Assembly: GCA_021234155.1 (NCBI GenBank)
Contig: JAJEKV010000014.1
Span: 6,465,563 to 6,529,562, forward strand
DNA length: 64,000 bases
From: Isoetes taiwanensis
Lineage: Eukaryota; Streptophyta; Lycopodiopsida; Isoetales; Isoetaceae
Direction of reading: 5' to 3'
A program made the translations under genes and the position numbers. Below are positions 12,113 through 25,096 of this stretch, piece after piece. The first letter of the stretch is position 1; each line of letters opens with the position of its first letter. Below the pieces are notes generated by a model. That model made no database searches, had not been told where the DNA came from, and saw only the letters and a program-made list of their open reading frames with translations.

Positions 12113-13475
12113 AGATACATTTATAAAAGCTTTATTCACTTAATAGCATTTTAGGGGGCAATCCACGGTGCTTTGCACCTTGTTAGGATTAGCATAATTT
12201 CTCTTTGAGAACTAACGGGCCGTTACCAAGTGGAAGATAAGCACCATGTTTGAAAGCATCACAATTTAAAAACATAACATCCCTAGAAAAAAAAATTATG
12301 CATGAAGGAAGATGAATGTAGATTTGATTTACCTATAGTACAGCGATAGGGGTGCCTTGCTGATTATGTAGCACCTCTAAATTTTATAAGCTGCTTGTGT
12401 CAAAACTTGGCCCTTAACAACTGGCAGGATATCTTTACCTGCGTAAAACCTCTAAATTTTAACAGGTTAGTGCTTGTCAAATTCGTTTCTAACGTGAAGC
12501 GAGCAATCTAGCGAATCTAGAACCAAAAAGGCCGGTTAGCGTGTAAGGAAAACAAGTCTTTGATGGGAAATAAAAGCTGTTTGGCCTACCTAAAATTAAT
12601 GCTTAATAAGCGATGAATGCTGATGAGGCGAGAATAGTCTTTAAAAGAGTTAGGAACGGCCGGAGAAGTCGCGACCTTTTTAACAAATTTCTTGGGCTTT
12701 TTCGTAGTGGATTTTTTAACGATTTGGGTTTCAAACCTTGGCCTTCCTAGCCCGAGAGAAGGCTTGGCGCCTGGTTTTGCAACTTTGGCACCTGCTTTGG
12801 CGGGGCTTTGCGGGAACAAAATTACCGGTTATAACATGTAATAAAATTGCGGGGAAGCCGATTGCTCCATCTATATAAGCGGCGGTCAATGACATTGAGC
12901 ACAGCGGCTTACATAACTAACATTTCTTTAACCCTACTTGAGCTTACGCGCCTTGATCTCGGCCCGCTTACATTTGGCTTTTATATACCGGTAGAAGAAT
13001 CTCTGGCTGGAAACTTCGAGAGGTGAGCGGAGGTTTTGGAAACAAAGTTCCTCTGACACCGCGAAAGTTTGAGGAAAAGAGCTACCTCCTTCCAAATTTT
13101 TATGTGTTGACCGTGTTTAATTTAGATCATAATCTTCTATAGAAAATACATATAGGTAAAACTGCCCCCTTATCTCCACATTAGAATTATATATTAGAGA
13201 TATAAGTATGTCACGTGTCAATATTTTTATTGGTTACAAAATCATATTAAAAACTTACTTTTTATTTATAAGTATGTCAACGATGTCAATATTTTATTGG
13301 TTAAAAAAATCATCTTAAAACTCACCTTGTTTTTTACATGTTATAATATTGCTTTTTATATCTTTTTATTTGGGGAAAACAATAGCTAGATTTTAATAGC
13401 ATGCGTGGTTTTGTAAGTTAAAGGGCCATAGTAATTTTTTTAGTTTTTGCAAAACAACACTTCAGAAGCGATAAT
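12113..13475. other. Gene-poor stretch with a Lys-rich minus-strand frame
   Basis: No gene is assigned. On the minus strand, a 78-codon frame at 12,586-12,819 encodes an Ala/Lys/Pro-rich, basic peptide (for example KKSTTKKPKKFVKK). A TATATAAAA motif lies upstream on the same strand at about 12,985. The composition is like a histone tail but there is no recognisable fold, so it may be chance. A tandem duplication at 13.2 kb is listed separately. Confidence 0.3.
13202..13328. repeat. Tandem duplication, ~66-bp period, two copies
   Basis: ATAAGTATGTCA at 13,202 recurs at 13,268. Both copies continue with TGTCAATATTTTTATTGGTTA-like sequence and AAAATCAT-TTAAAA. It lies directly outside the copia element and is not part of its LTR. 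Confidence 0.75.
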
Positions 13476-14109
13476 ATGAAGAAAAAAATAGGACTATGAT
13501 ATCAACTAGATCTAGACAATTCAAAGATAAAAATTGAATGTCTATATCATCAACATAGTTTGCTCATCAAATAATTATATAATGGTCTTCAAGTTTAAAA
13601 GATTTAAAAGGTAAATCTTTAACCATTGAGGTTCTCTGATAACTTTCGAACCAAGCGTACCTAAAGTATCTTTGACTAAACTTGATCAGCCCAAGCACTT
13701 CCCGAAATGCGCATTGGGAACACACGCAAATCAACCATTCAAAGCACCATACATTAGATCCTTCTTTGGATGTTTTAAAGGTCCGGCCCTGACACGCTAT
13801 GGCGAGCGATTCGATTCCCCTTTGGGATCAAGCAAGTTTTCTTTTTTGAAGCTAATTCCCTCCAATAAGTGAAATATCCCACATTCATAGTTCTCTCCCC
13901 AAAAGCGGCGTTCCCTTTTTTTTTAATATGGCGAGACCATTATGCAACCTTGAGTTTAAAATCTTCAACCAAAATTTGAACCTAGGTAAGCTCGACCTTT
14001 TCACGAGGACTTAATCAACTAGGTCATACTTCCAAGCGTGATCACGGTGTTTAAACATATCCGACTCAAACCCGACTCAAATGAAAATATTACATGATCC
14101 TTAACAACA
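13476..14109 (-). repeat. Copia 3' LTR
   Basis: This aligns with 18,859-19,470 over its whole length, beginning TGAAGAAAAA on the plus strand in both and ending ...AACAACA. Landmarks in both copies include AATTGAATGTCTATATCATC, CTTTAACCATTGA and ACTTCCAAGCGTGAT. Differences are mostly substitutions and 1-4 base indels. It lies downstream of the RNase H segment on the minus strand, so it is the 3' LTR. Confidence 0.88.
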
Positions 14110-14119
14110 TTTCCCCTTC
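14110..14119 (-). promoter_or_regulatory. Polypurine tract of the copia element
   Basis: On the minus strand GAAGGGGAAA directly precedes the TGTTG start of the 3' LTR. This is the place and composition expected for the plus-strand primer of reverse transcription. Confidence 0.7.
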
Positions 14120-14246
14120 ATGTAATATTTCTTTTCTTTGCTCTGATGGAATCAAAATCTTTTTAACTCGAAACACATATCTTGGTAATACTTTAGTCAT
14201 GATGTGCGATATTTGCTCTTACATTGTTAATATGGAGTTCACGGCC

Positions 14247-14646
14247 CTTTTTCCATGGTAGTCTTATTTCTAAAAATCACATATTTTATCAAATGATGTT
14301 TGGCCACCTATTGTCTTAAAATATTTCACTTTTCCACCATAAAATAAGACATGTCTTATTTAGGTTAGGGATAGATTTGGATTATTAATGGAGTCTTATT
14401 TTATTAGGGGTTTCCCATACATAAAAATAAGACACCTAATCTTATTTGAAAAATATAACTAAAATAAGGCGTGTCTTATTTTCATGGTTTCCACTAGTAT
14501 TTTAGTGGTGTCATATTTTATGACTACCATGCAGTGGAAAAGCAAAGATTCAATTTATTATTGTCTCATTTTTTGGCCCAGGTCACAAATGGTGTCATAT
14601 ATGGTATATGGTAATTAAATTTTTGCGACTACCCAGGTGGAAAAAG
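14247..14646. mobile_element. MITE-like 400-bp insert nested in the copia element
   Basis: The segment starts CTTTTTCCATGGTAGTC and ends with the near-complement GACTACCCAGGTGGAAAAAG, giving imperfect ~17-20 bp terminal inverted repeats. Inside are several copies of a TCTTATTTT-like motif in both orientations (for example AAAATAAGACATGTCTTATTT near 14,341), so it could fold extensively. It has no coding capacity. It separates the copia RNase H region from the polypurine tract, where no such block is expected. The target-site duplication is unclear. Confidence 0.55.
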
Positions 14647-14699
14647 TCTAAGTGTATCCAATCCTTTTCCAACCACATCCCTTATAAAAATGAACTTCT

Positions 14700-17600
14700 A
14701 AGTCTATATGTTTAGGCGGATTCATGCGGCACTGGATTCTTGGATATGGCTATGCAAATGGTGCTGTCACAAAACACCATTGTAGGTTTAGTCGAGCTAT
14801 ATTTGCTTTCGGTCGTTAATCTCCTCTCCCGGATAATCTCTTTGGCAACTAAAGTTCTTTGAGTTATACTTCGGCTTGGCGGCCGGTTGATAAGGCAACA
14901 TTTTTTTGTTTTTTGTACTTCCCAGCTTTCTGGAGCTCCACCTAGCAATATTAAATATCCACGAGTTGACTTTCTTTTGTCAAGATCCCCTCTCGGTCTG
15001 GCGAGTCACAATAAGCTTTTAAGTTCGAGATCATCGAATTATACATTATGCCAAGATCCATAGGTGCCTTTGAGGTATCTCAAAATTCTTTTTCCTTTTT
15101 AATCCAATGAGCTTTACGGATCATTATTATACTGGCTGAGTATATTTCACTTGCAATGGAAATATCAGTGCGGTACAATTTGCAATATATAATAAACAAC
15201 CAATTAAAGATGCGTAGGGAACATTTTCCATTTGTTTTCTTTCATTTGCATTTTTGAGGACACATCCAGGTCCGAAATTTTATGTCAGGGAGCTATGGGA
15301 GGAATTTGCAATATTTGTAGTCTTTCATGCAAATCTTGCAATCATACTTTCAATATGCAACCTTTGATTTCGGCAAACAATTTTTTGTTTCCCCCATTTC
15401 TATGTACTTCTATACCCAAGAATCTTTTTCAATTCACAAGATCGTCATTTGAAACCTTTTTGTTCAAAATACTTTTGCATTGATCAAGATCTTTTCCCTT
15501 TAGCAACCATAATATTGTCATCAACATAAAGTCCAATGATGCACCAATCCTCCTTGTCCTTAAACCTATACAAGTTGCCATCATAATTCAATTTTTCAAA
15601 CCCCACGTTTTTGCAAATAACTATTCATACATTTGTACTACTCCTTGGTGATTGTTTCAATCCATAAACTACCTTTTTCAATTTCAAAACCTTCCCATTT
15701 CCTTTTCAAATCCAGGTGCTTGTTTCAAATATATTTCTTCTTCAAGATTTGCATTTAAAAAAGAACATTAGTCTTTGACATCCATGTGATGCACCTCAAG
15801 ATCATGTGAGTTTTAATTGCAAAGCAAGATTCTCAAAGCTGTTTATTTTAACCAAAGGTGAAAAAGTTTCATCATAATCTAGATCCCTTTTTTGTGTAAA
15901 GCCTTGTGCGGCTAATTAAAACTTTAAACTTGTCGGGACTTTCTTTGCCGGGTTTGATTCTAAACACCCATTTATTTCAATGACATTTTATCTAAAGTTA
16001 GTTCGTCGGCAACATCATATGTATCAGTTCTTTTAAATGCTTAGTCTCTTCTTGCATGGTACGCCAACCATTGTTTTACAAACTTCCCATTTATAGCTTT
16101 TGGCGGTTCGGCATTTTCAAAGCTTAAAACATCAAATAAATGCTTTTCACCTTTCACATCTTGGCTGGGAAACCTTTTTGCTTAGATCCCTAATTCATTT
16201 TACGCCATGAAATTCCACTAATTTTTTATTTTTCATCTTCAAACATTTGAGCCTCGGTTCTTCTTGCTTTTTAGTTTTGGTTTTGGTTAATATCTCTCGG
16301 GATCATCGGTATTTACGCTTCTTCTCCATGTAATAATGCTCTATCCACTGTTTTACTGTTTCCTCTCAATCTTCAAGATTCATCCACATGAATAATTTTG
16401 TGTTTCCATCATTTCCTTTTCCATTTTAAACATCTTCTAGTTTTTCCTCTACAGTTTGGAGACCTGTTGTCTTCATGTTTATCCTGAGAGTATTTACCTT
16501 TGAATCAATTTATAAAATTGAGACTCATCAAAAATAACATCCTACCTATTATAATCTTCCTATATCACGGGATCAAACACCCTATAGGCTTTAGAATTCT
16601 GTCATAGCCAACTAGATAGGTGATATATGCCACTTTTGTCTAATTTTTCTCAATTCTTAGGGTACATGTGCAAAAGAAAAGACATCCATAAGCTCTTAAA
16701 TTATCAAAAAGAAGGCAACTTAGCTGACCCATGACATTTCAGGGGGCAACTCCATTTTGTACTTGATGTTGGCAATAGATTTTGAACATACCGGCCCGTC
16801 TTATGACTTCATCCCAAATAAAGTTTGGCGGACACGAGTACTTCAATATAGATCTAGCGCGTTAGCGGTGTTCTATTCTTCCTCTCTGCCACTCCATTTG
16901 TTGAGGTGAAAACACACCAAGTCAATTGCCTTTTCATTCCAAGTTTAGCACAAAACACCTTGAATTCCTTTGACAAATATTCACCACCTCGTCGGATCTC
17001 AAGCATTTTATTTTTTCTTCTGTTTCAGAGTTGGACTTCAGCAATGAATAATTTAAAGGCATCAAAAGCTTGATCCTTAGTTTTTCGGACAATAACATCT
17101 TGTTTTTCTGCTGAAATCGTCTATAAATGTCATGAAATACCTATGTCCTGTCATGCTTGTCACATTTATAGGACCACCACAGTCGATATGCAGAAAGACT
17201 AATATTCCTTTTGCCCTTTTGTTGATCTTTTAAATGGCGGCCTAGTTTGCTTCCTAGAACACATCTGCCACATAATTTGTTGTCAAGAATCTCATTCTTT
17301 GCTTTCGATCCATTTCTTTTTGCTAACATCTCTACATTTGTTAGATTATTTGTATGACACATTCTATTATGCCAAGTTTTTAAAGAAGCATACTCCACAA
17401 TATTCATACTAGGCATTTGTTCAAGATCAAAACCAAAAGATTCCCAAGTCTTTTTACCAATAAACTTAACTTCATTTCAAAGAGAATTTTACATTCAAGT
17501 TTCTCAAAAGTGACCTTATAATCAAGGTCAACCAAGTGACAAGCAATTTTCAACTAATCGGTGCACACAAAACTTCTTTGAATTTTCGAGGTTTTCTTCT

Positions 17601-18720
17601 AAATCAAATATTTCCAATACACCAATGTCTTCTATTCTTTGCAGGTTCCATCTCCACGGTACGTATGTCCGGCTTCTTCCTTTTGCCTCCTTAAGCATTT
17701 TTGAATCACAATTCCGCGGTTTTCTCGGCTCCCTGAATCTATTATCAAAATTTGTTACCTTTTTTTTTCAAATCATTTTGAAATAGACAAAATATTTGTC
17801 CTTTACCTGCTTGTTGTTTCATCAATCTCCTCCTCTTGGGTGACTTTGATTCTTGTACAATGTTCATGGTTGGAATTCCTCTTTGGTTTGATCTTCCTCT
17901 TCCAAATCCTCCCCTTGTATTTTGTCCTCTTCCCTTCCTCACGCCTTTTCCAAATTCCCTTTTTGGACTCGAGGCAGTTCTTGCTTGACCTTTCCATCAC
18001 AATTAACATCTAAATAATTCTCGCCCTCATTTTGGACACTCAGCCTTAGGATTGCCCATGTGGTTACAATTGTAACATGGCTAATTTTCTTTATTTATTG
18101 ATATTCCTCCCTCTTTTCATTTTCCAGCAAATGGGACCTCGGCCAGAATTTTTCTTCATCATCTAACTCAACTCCCTTTTGTGCAAGTTACGATTTCTAA
18201 TCCATTTGAACAACATGTTCTTTATATCTAGCAATATTTCTTATCAAAGTAGACAATTGACTATTATGAGATCTTTTGCTCTTGCCAATGATAAAATCGG
18301 TAATGTTCATTTAGATTATACACGCTCCATCTAGATCAGCTATTATTGAATCAAATTTTTCTAAAAACTTCTGTCATGTTGTCCTTTTCATATAGCTTAA
18401 GCTTCTGGGCTGTTTTTCTCTAAAACATCAATTTGAGATGAAGTTTTGATTTCATACTAACTTAATCATATATTTCCACATATCCTTTGAACTCATACCT
18501 CTCAATTTAAGTTTTATTTTGCTTTCCAACCTTACTTGTAATAATGGCTTAGGGCTTCCCTAACCTTCATGATATCTGCTTGAACACAATCCTCTAGAAT
18601 CTCGTGATGATCGATTACCTCCATCACTGCGGTTGAGCCCTCATCTCCCACCTCCTTGATTGCTTGATCCTTGATTGCTTTTCCATTGTCTGACATTGTT
18701 TTCTTCAACAAAGATGCCAC
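14700..18720 (-). pseudogene. Copia gag-pol polyprotein remnant
   Basis: Read on the minus strand with frameshifts. Gag: a CCHC knuckle near 18,040-18,085 reads CYNCNHMGNPKAEC, with the His replaced by Asn. GAG-pre-integrase with the integrase HHCC finger lies at 17,141-17,416 (WHNRMCH ... LCGRCVLGS). Integrase core near 16,780-16,920 keeps TNGVAERKNRT followed by SILKY. Reverse transcriptase spans about 15,100-15,990, with KWVFRIKPGKES, the RGFTQ-like block and the YVDD active site at 15,517-15,528. RNase H at 14,712-15,060 keeps VALST, FCDSTICIAISKNP and HES. These match the usual copia polyprotein, which makes capsid, integrase and RT for retrotransposition. Many stops and indels mean no protein can be made. 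Confidence 0.88.
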
Positions 18721-18844
18721 AAGTTCTCAAATTCCAACACTTGCTGTCCCTTGTTTCCGGATCAGAGAAACCACTATCTCCTTTAAACACATCCAATAGA
18801 TGTTAGCAAATTAGCCCCAAATCTTGTTGACATTGTTACATTGT

Positions 18845-18858
18845 AAACCAGATACCAA
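18845..18858 (-). other. Copia primer-binding site
   Basis: On the minus strand the sequence directly after the 5' LTR reads TTGGTATCTGGTTT, close to the TGGTATCAGAGC complement of initiator Met tRNA that most plant copia elements use. Decay explains the mismatches. Confidence 0.65.
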
Positions 18859-19470
18859 TGAAGAAAAATAGGGCTATATTATCAACTAGATCCTAGACAA
18901 TTCAAGATAAAATTGAATGTCTATATCATCAATATAGTTTGGTCTCAAATAATACAATGGTCTTCAAGTTTAAAGATTTAAAGGTAAATCTTTAACCATT
19001 GATTACTTCTGATAACTTTCGACCTTTATAGCTTAAAGGTAATGCATTTAAACTTGATCGCCCAAACACTTCGAAATGCATTGGAAACACACACAAATCA
19101 ACCATTCAAAACATACACCATACATTGGATCCTTCTTTCGTGTTTTAAGGTCCATTCGAGCTATGGCGACTGACTTGATTCCCCCTTTCTTAGGATCAAG
19201 CAAGTTTCCTTTTTTCAGCTAATTCCTCCGGCATGAAATATCCACATTCATAGTTCTCCCCAAGCACGCTCCCTTATTTTTGTTTAATATGGCGGAGGCC
19301 ATTATACAACCCTTAGGTTTAAAATCTTCACCAAATTTGAACCTAGGAGTAAGCTCAACCTTTTCACCCTAGGACTTAATCAAATGGTCATACTTCCAAG
19401 CGTGATGCGGTGTTTAAAACATATCCGGCTCAAACCATCTCAAATGAAATATTACATGATTACCAACAAC
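18859..19470 (-). repeat. Copia 5' LTR
   Basis: This is the partner of 13,476-14,109. It lies upstream of gag on the minus strand and next to the primer-binding site. The outer edge is taken at ...ACCAACAAC by alignment with the other LTR, and is good to a few bases. Confidence 0.85.
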
Positions 19471-19811
19471 GGTGTCCTTAGTTGGGAAAAACAATATTTG
19501 AAAATATCATTTTTCTCTTTCTTGTAATCCATTAATATAGTGTTGTAACTTAGTTTTCCATGTGTAGTAATATTTAAACTTATAGTATTATTTTGATGAA
19601 AAACAATGCTGGCTTAGCTAAAAACAACTTGACAAAGAAAATAAAGGTCTTTGCGGTTGCTAGGTTACTAGTAGCGGTGTTCTCGAGTTGGTTATTGTGT
19701 GGAGGAAAAGTTTTTCTTAGCGTGGTGTTACCAAATCTTGGTTGCAAAGCTTGCCATGTAGTTCTTTGGAGGATTTTCCTATAATAACAATGCATCAAAA
19801 GCTGCAATGTT

Positions 19812-20156
19812 TTTTGAAGAAGCGTGTCATCAATATATTAAAAGAATGCTAATGTTACAAAGCAAGTGAGGAGGAAGGAGAAGCGCCCCAAAGGACATGA
19901 TACCTCGACACTCCACAACAAACTCACGGAAAAATTGTAACTCTCTTCTTTGTACAAATGACCATCACCATCTACAACACCCAAGAGGTCCGCCAAATAG
20001 CAAACTTACTCTACTAATCAGGAGAACACGAAAGCTTTGAGTAAGCTTGTACACGAATCGAGGGAATCAGTTGCCAGGTACCTTCGAATCCCACAAGATC
20101 CCACAACCCTTGGCAGAAACTTCCAACCACACCAACCAAACCCGCTGCGGTCTTCT
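19812..20156 (-). mobile_element. 5'-truncated LINE insertion with perfect target-site duplication
   Basis: A 13-base direct repeat AAGCTGCAATGTT flanks the segment (19,799-19,811 and 20,157-20,169). On the minus strand the inserted sequence ends in an A run at the left flank, the hallmark of target-primed reverse transcription. The 3' end (about 19,812-19,898) matches 53,190-53,274, a second copy of the same family with its own A tail. Only 3' terminal sequence is present and no reverse transcriptase is encoded. Identity as a LINE is inferred from the tail, the duplications and the second copy. Confidence 0.8.
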
Positions 20157-20169
20157 AAGCTGCAATGTT

Positions 20170-23100
20170 GGTGCCATGAGCACCTTTTGTGATCTTTTTG
20201 GGTAATTTACAATATTCCTTTTTGTCCTGCATGATTATTAGTCATATATATGGGCTTTGAAAAGCATCCTCCCATCATCTGTTCCAAGTTATTCAGCAAA
20301 CATGGAATACAATAAAATCATAACATCTTAGGAGAACCATTGGAATGGGCCGGTAGGTGTAAGATTTGTTAGGCTGCCCGGCGCATTGCCTAGACCTTTC
20401 GAGAGATGGGCCCCATGCATCAATGCAAAAAGACATTCAAAGCTAAAACTTGGACCCCTTGCATCTTGCAAGTCACTAATAGACTCATAGTTGCGGGCGA
20501 AAGGAACTTTTTGGGAACTTGGACTCAAAATGCGGAAGGAGGGCGGGAGCAGGATGGGAGCAGGAGCGACCAACATTGAATTTTTCAATTTTAAAACGGA
20601 TTTGGAGTTGCTTAAAAAGAACATCTTAGAACACTTAGAATAAAAAAATGTTTCAAGGGGTGAGTTGCAGAAAAACATGTATAGCTACTCAGGTACACAA
20701 TAGTATTTGAACTTTAAAACAACATTTTCATTCAAAGCATATATTTTAAGTTCTAATACATTGTCAGCCATCAAAATACATAACTAGTTATAGCATAAGA
20801 ACATAAACCATATAATATATTAAGTTTTCATCTGATTGCCTAGTATTCTTAAGTCATTTGAGAATGCACATCATTCTAAAAGTGCATGTTGTGTATTAGT
20901 TACTGGCCCTACAAAGAGGTGAAACCAATTTTAAAAATTAATGAGTTCCATTTCGTGCATTTTACATGCTTTTGCTACATAAAGGGACATATCGTCAACA
21001 TGGTGTCAACTATGTTCTTTTCAACCCCCACATTGTGCAAAGGTGTAAAACGTGAATGATGTTGGCTTCGGTATCCATCTATCTGATTCTTCAACAACCA
21101 CTATGGAAACAAAATGTTGGGTGCGCAAAAAAAAGTGTAAGCTTTACCATTCTACATGGACCCAAAATCGCTAGAATTATGATGATGACAATGAGCGAAG
21201 CCTTGAGACCTAAAAACCAACCAACCATCTCAATTTTCCTATCTACTTCAAAATATGCGTCATGACTTTACTTGAACTTCATATTATCAAGCATTCCCCT
21301 TGCCTCCCATTAAGCCTGCCATGTCTATAAAAATGAAATTCAAAAAGTCAAGATCGTCACCATATGATAACCCTATTATTATATCTGGAAATAATAACAT
21401 AAATATCAAGACAAAAGTGGAATTTGTGGTCGAGAAGATTTCTTTCAATGTCCTTGACAAAATCATGCCGATCTGGTTCCTTCATGGTGTCTAATACGAC
21501 CGTCCCTTGTTCTTGATTGCCTTACGAAGATGGACTCACTATCATTATCTCTATTAGGTTGTCCATGATGCATTACACTTGGTCATAGATCGAGAAAATA
21601 ATCAATCATTCTCTGAAGTCATGAGCATGGCATATGTGAAATGAATACCTCTTAATCTAGTTTTACGCCCTGTAATCGCTGAGTGGAACATAAGATCTAA
21701 TTTGAACTGTTATCAAGTCTTGAGACCATGTAATCCAACTCCTATTACATACGTATTTCACAAAAAACATGCATAACTTGCGATTCAAAGCTTCAAAATT
21801 TAAAAGCTTAATGATGGTCCACATACATTAGATATGTATTGGTGGAGAAAGGTGTACTTTGGGTACCCTCGCAATAAGGCATTTACGCTTCATTAACCCA
21901 TGAATTGAGAAGTGTCTCTAAAATAGATTTTAGATAATACGCGGAAAAAATGAATAATAATATAGACAAGAGCAAGCTCTTAGCAAAAATAAACATGAAG
22001 CTATGAACTTACTTTCGGAACTTGGAAGTCTTAGAAGATCAAGGCCTCTTAACATTTCTTCTTCTATTTCAGGCTTATTCTAGCGGCTGAATCAAAAGCA
22101 AGCAATATTAAATTAGACGTCATCATGTACATGGCTATCTCCAAGTACAATCTCTTAATATTTCAAAACACGTAATTTTTTAAAATAACCAAAAGAAATG
22201 CAATCTTTGTAGACCCAAATCTTACCATAAATCCTCTGCTTGAGAAGGTATTTTCGAGGCATTTTTATAGCAATAAGCAAGACTTGTGAATGTAAGAAGG
22301 GCCTGGTGGATCATGATCAATCATCGATATATTGCTCATGAAACAAAGCAAAAGGATAAGAAAAATGAATGTGAGAGCAAGCTAGACTAAAATCTTACGA
22401 TAAAATAGAAACTTAAAAAGCTTACTGTTGGAGTCTATTTTGGTTGAACTTCTACTAAATGATCTTGAAGGCCATATCACTTTTGTCAATCGATAGAGGT
22501 CCTGCAAAATGGAAAAAAAATATAGCAAAAGTAGACACGATCCAAGGCTACATAAAGGGTTCGTCTGACGGCAAAAAATGATCATTGCAGGCGGGGGTGG
22601 TTTTCTTCGGCAATGGGAAGAAGGAAAGGTTCGATTAGTTGTTCTTGAAGGAATGGGGGAATTTGGATAATGAGAGTTCGAAGGCGGCCGACCGTTTGGA
22701 GCGATCACTAGCATATGCTAGGCATATGCGACATATACCGGATATGCCCATATACCTATAAGCGAGGGTTTGACCCCGGGGGCAGCAAAAATACTACATC
22801 TACAAAAATTGCTAAAAACAATAGTGAAGAAAAAGTACGTTTGATAAAAACTAAGCGTGTAGAATTTTGCCAAGAGACCACACGCCATTTTAGCAATTTT
22901 GGATAAATGGGACACGTAGTCTTTTTTGAGTGCTATTTTTGATGTTTTCTTGCTAAATACAATGCTTAAAACAACACGTGGATTAAATATTGGGGTTAGG
23001 TGTACCTCTAAGTTTTATAATTACCATTTAAGCCCTTAACATGTTTTTAAAATTACTATATTGCCTTTAAATACATTGTATACGATGGGACAATATAATA

Positions 23101-25064
23101 AGTTTGAAACGTATAAACACTATAGGTAATTACTAAGACTTGTAGGGGCAATTTGATAATTTAATAGAAAGACTAGATGACGATTTTTACCATTATTTCA
23201 TTTGTGGTATTTAAATTAAGATTTTTGAACATGGCCTAGGGAATAGTATCTACTAGAGGCACAATTTCAAGTCGACGACAAATACAATGAATTTAGCATG
23301 AATGGATGCCAATTTCAATTGACTACATAAAAAAATGAAAAAAGCATTGTTTTTGTAGAATAGATAAAATAATGACAAAACATGGCTACAGATTGCAAGC
23401 AATTTGTATAGGCCATGGTATGAGAAACCTTCCCCCAAACCCCAAAAAAAAAAAAAAAAGTTAAAACACGACAATCTCAATTCCTTCATAATTTTCTTCA
23501 TCATTATTTGTTTGGGTATTTTAATTTCATTATAAACTTGATATAGATAGAAAAAGGTGTTATCTTGTCGTACTTTTCAACAAATTGTATTCCAACTCAT
23601 GAGAGCTATAAAGGTGTTGCCCACATTGAGCCACATCCCAATAAAAGAAAAAGAATCATAGACCAAGTTGAGAGAGACTATAACTTAATAATACAAAACT
23701 TATCACTTGGCGCCAAGGCCGCTGAACGTTTTCTTTCCCAGCTCATAACAAATGGCCTAACGTGCAACATCCTGCTATTCTACCAAGGTGAATAAGCTAC
23801 AATTTTTTTCTTTGAAATCGCAATGGCCTAAAAAAAAAAAGTAATGTTTAGGTTCTCTTCACCAATCAAATTTAGCTTAACATCTTCAATTATTCTTGGT
23901 AATCTATAGATATCACGGCAAGTCCAATCACAAGATGCCACATACACATCTTTTGAGGATTGTGAAAAATTTAACTAGCTTGATGGGCTAAAAATCCGAA
24001 TCCCACTCATCAATATTATGAAATTAGTGGAAAAGAGACGACTTAGAAATTTGGGGTCAAAGCCCTTCATGTTGCATGCACATTTAGTTCTTCACAAAAG
24101 TCAAAGGCGTTATCGTCATGGATTAAAGTTACCCAACTTATGGGCATTTGTTAGGCCTATATCACATTCGGGATCGTCATTATATTATAGTGTTTAAAAA
24201 AACTGAAAATGAAATAGAATGGCATCGACTTAGATATTGCATGCATGCATGGACTCTACAACTTCTTTTCTAAACTTACATAAAGTAAACTCAAATCTAG
24301 AACTTGATATAACACTTACATTATACAAAATACGGTTGTGCTCTCGAGCCAAACCTTCTTATGCGATAACATGTAAGGGCCAACTATACAATCTTGCCCG
24401 GTGTCTGAGATGAGATGACTACATATATCGGTATGTCCAAATGAAATATTCTCTTAGGAAAAGGTTCTAGAATTTGCCAAACTCTATAGAATATTGTTAT
24501 CTCGCCCAAAAAAAGCTATCACATATTGTCAAACCTTGAATCTCTCGGTGAGTAGAATTAAATATAGTTATCATCACCTAATATTTTACCAAACACATCA
24601 AAAATAATTTCAAAAAGGAATAAATACGTTCAAACTAGGCCTACCTCCCTATCTCTTAGAATGAAAGATTCCCGCCAGATTAAGGATCCGATAGATGTAA
24701 ACTTCATGTCGAAGTGGACCCAAGTGTGTGGCAATGCATGTGGTTCCCCAAGAGTTTGAAATCATATTTATTAACCAATCCTCATGTTTGCATTGCCCAA
24801 CAATCTTCCAGTTGCTTTTGTTTAAAGAAAAAATAGCAGAGTATGCAATCTATATGCATGGCATACATAGTATGCAATCTATATGTATAGCTTAATTTTA
24901 GTACTGGAAATGGTGAAAGAAAAAAGAAAATAAACATTATCTCACAATGTCATGTGCAGGGATGCGAGATGTACAAATGGTTTCCCATTAAGCTAACTAG
25001 AATAAACCCAATTCTTTAACTAACTTGGGTATGAATACAATTACCGATTAAAGTTAGCGGTAAA
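20170..25064. other. Region without recognisable genes
   Basis: Nearly 5 kb of AT-rich sequence. A 116-codon minus-strand frame at 20,328-20,678 and a 110-codon one at 22,382-22,714 have no known motif. An A run at 23,443-23,459 could be the tail of an unrecognised retroposed sequence, but nothing upstream supports that. I see no transposon ends or RNA genes. Confidence 0.35.
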
Positions 25065-25083
25065 AGTTAACCGCCAAGTGCAA
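25065..25083 (+). repeat. 5' target-site duplication of the 25-30 kb LINE
   Basis: AGTTAACCGCCAAGTGCAA is matched by AGTTAACCGCAGGTGCAA directly after the poly(A) at 30,429-30,446. The differences are one missing base and one substitution. Confidence 0.75.
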
Positions 25084-25096
25084 GTGCATTCTCCAA

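Larger units (their letters stand above)
13476..19470 (-). mobile_element. Complete but degenerate Ty1/copia LTR retrotransposon
   Basis: Two direct LTRs of about 630 and 610 bp (13,476-14,109 and 18,859-19,470) enclose a decayed gag-pol read on the minus strand. Both LTRs fit TG...CA ends. The sequence next to the 5' LTR (about 18,845-18,858) fits a primer-binding site for initiator Met tRNA (TTGGTATC...), and a purine tract GAAGGGGAAA abuts the 3' LTR. Internal domains occur in the copia order: gag zinc knuckle, GAG-pre-integrase, integrase, reverse transcriptase, RNase H. Protein order (integrase before RT) assigns it to Ty1/copia. Frames are broken by many stops and small indels, and the two LTRs differ clearly, so insertion is old. 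A MITE-like insert sits between RNase H and the 3' LTR. No convincing target-site duplication was seen. Confidence 0.9.

Noticed and set aside
12586-12819. Histone-like gene on the minus strand
   Set aside because: Lys/Ala/Pro composition only; no globular histone domain and no support for a start or promoter beyond a TATA-like motif.
23443-23459. A run as the tail of a processed pseudogene
   Set aside because: No gene-like sequence precedes it on either strand and no flanking duplication was seen.
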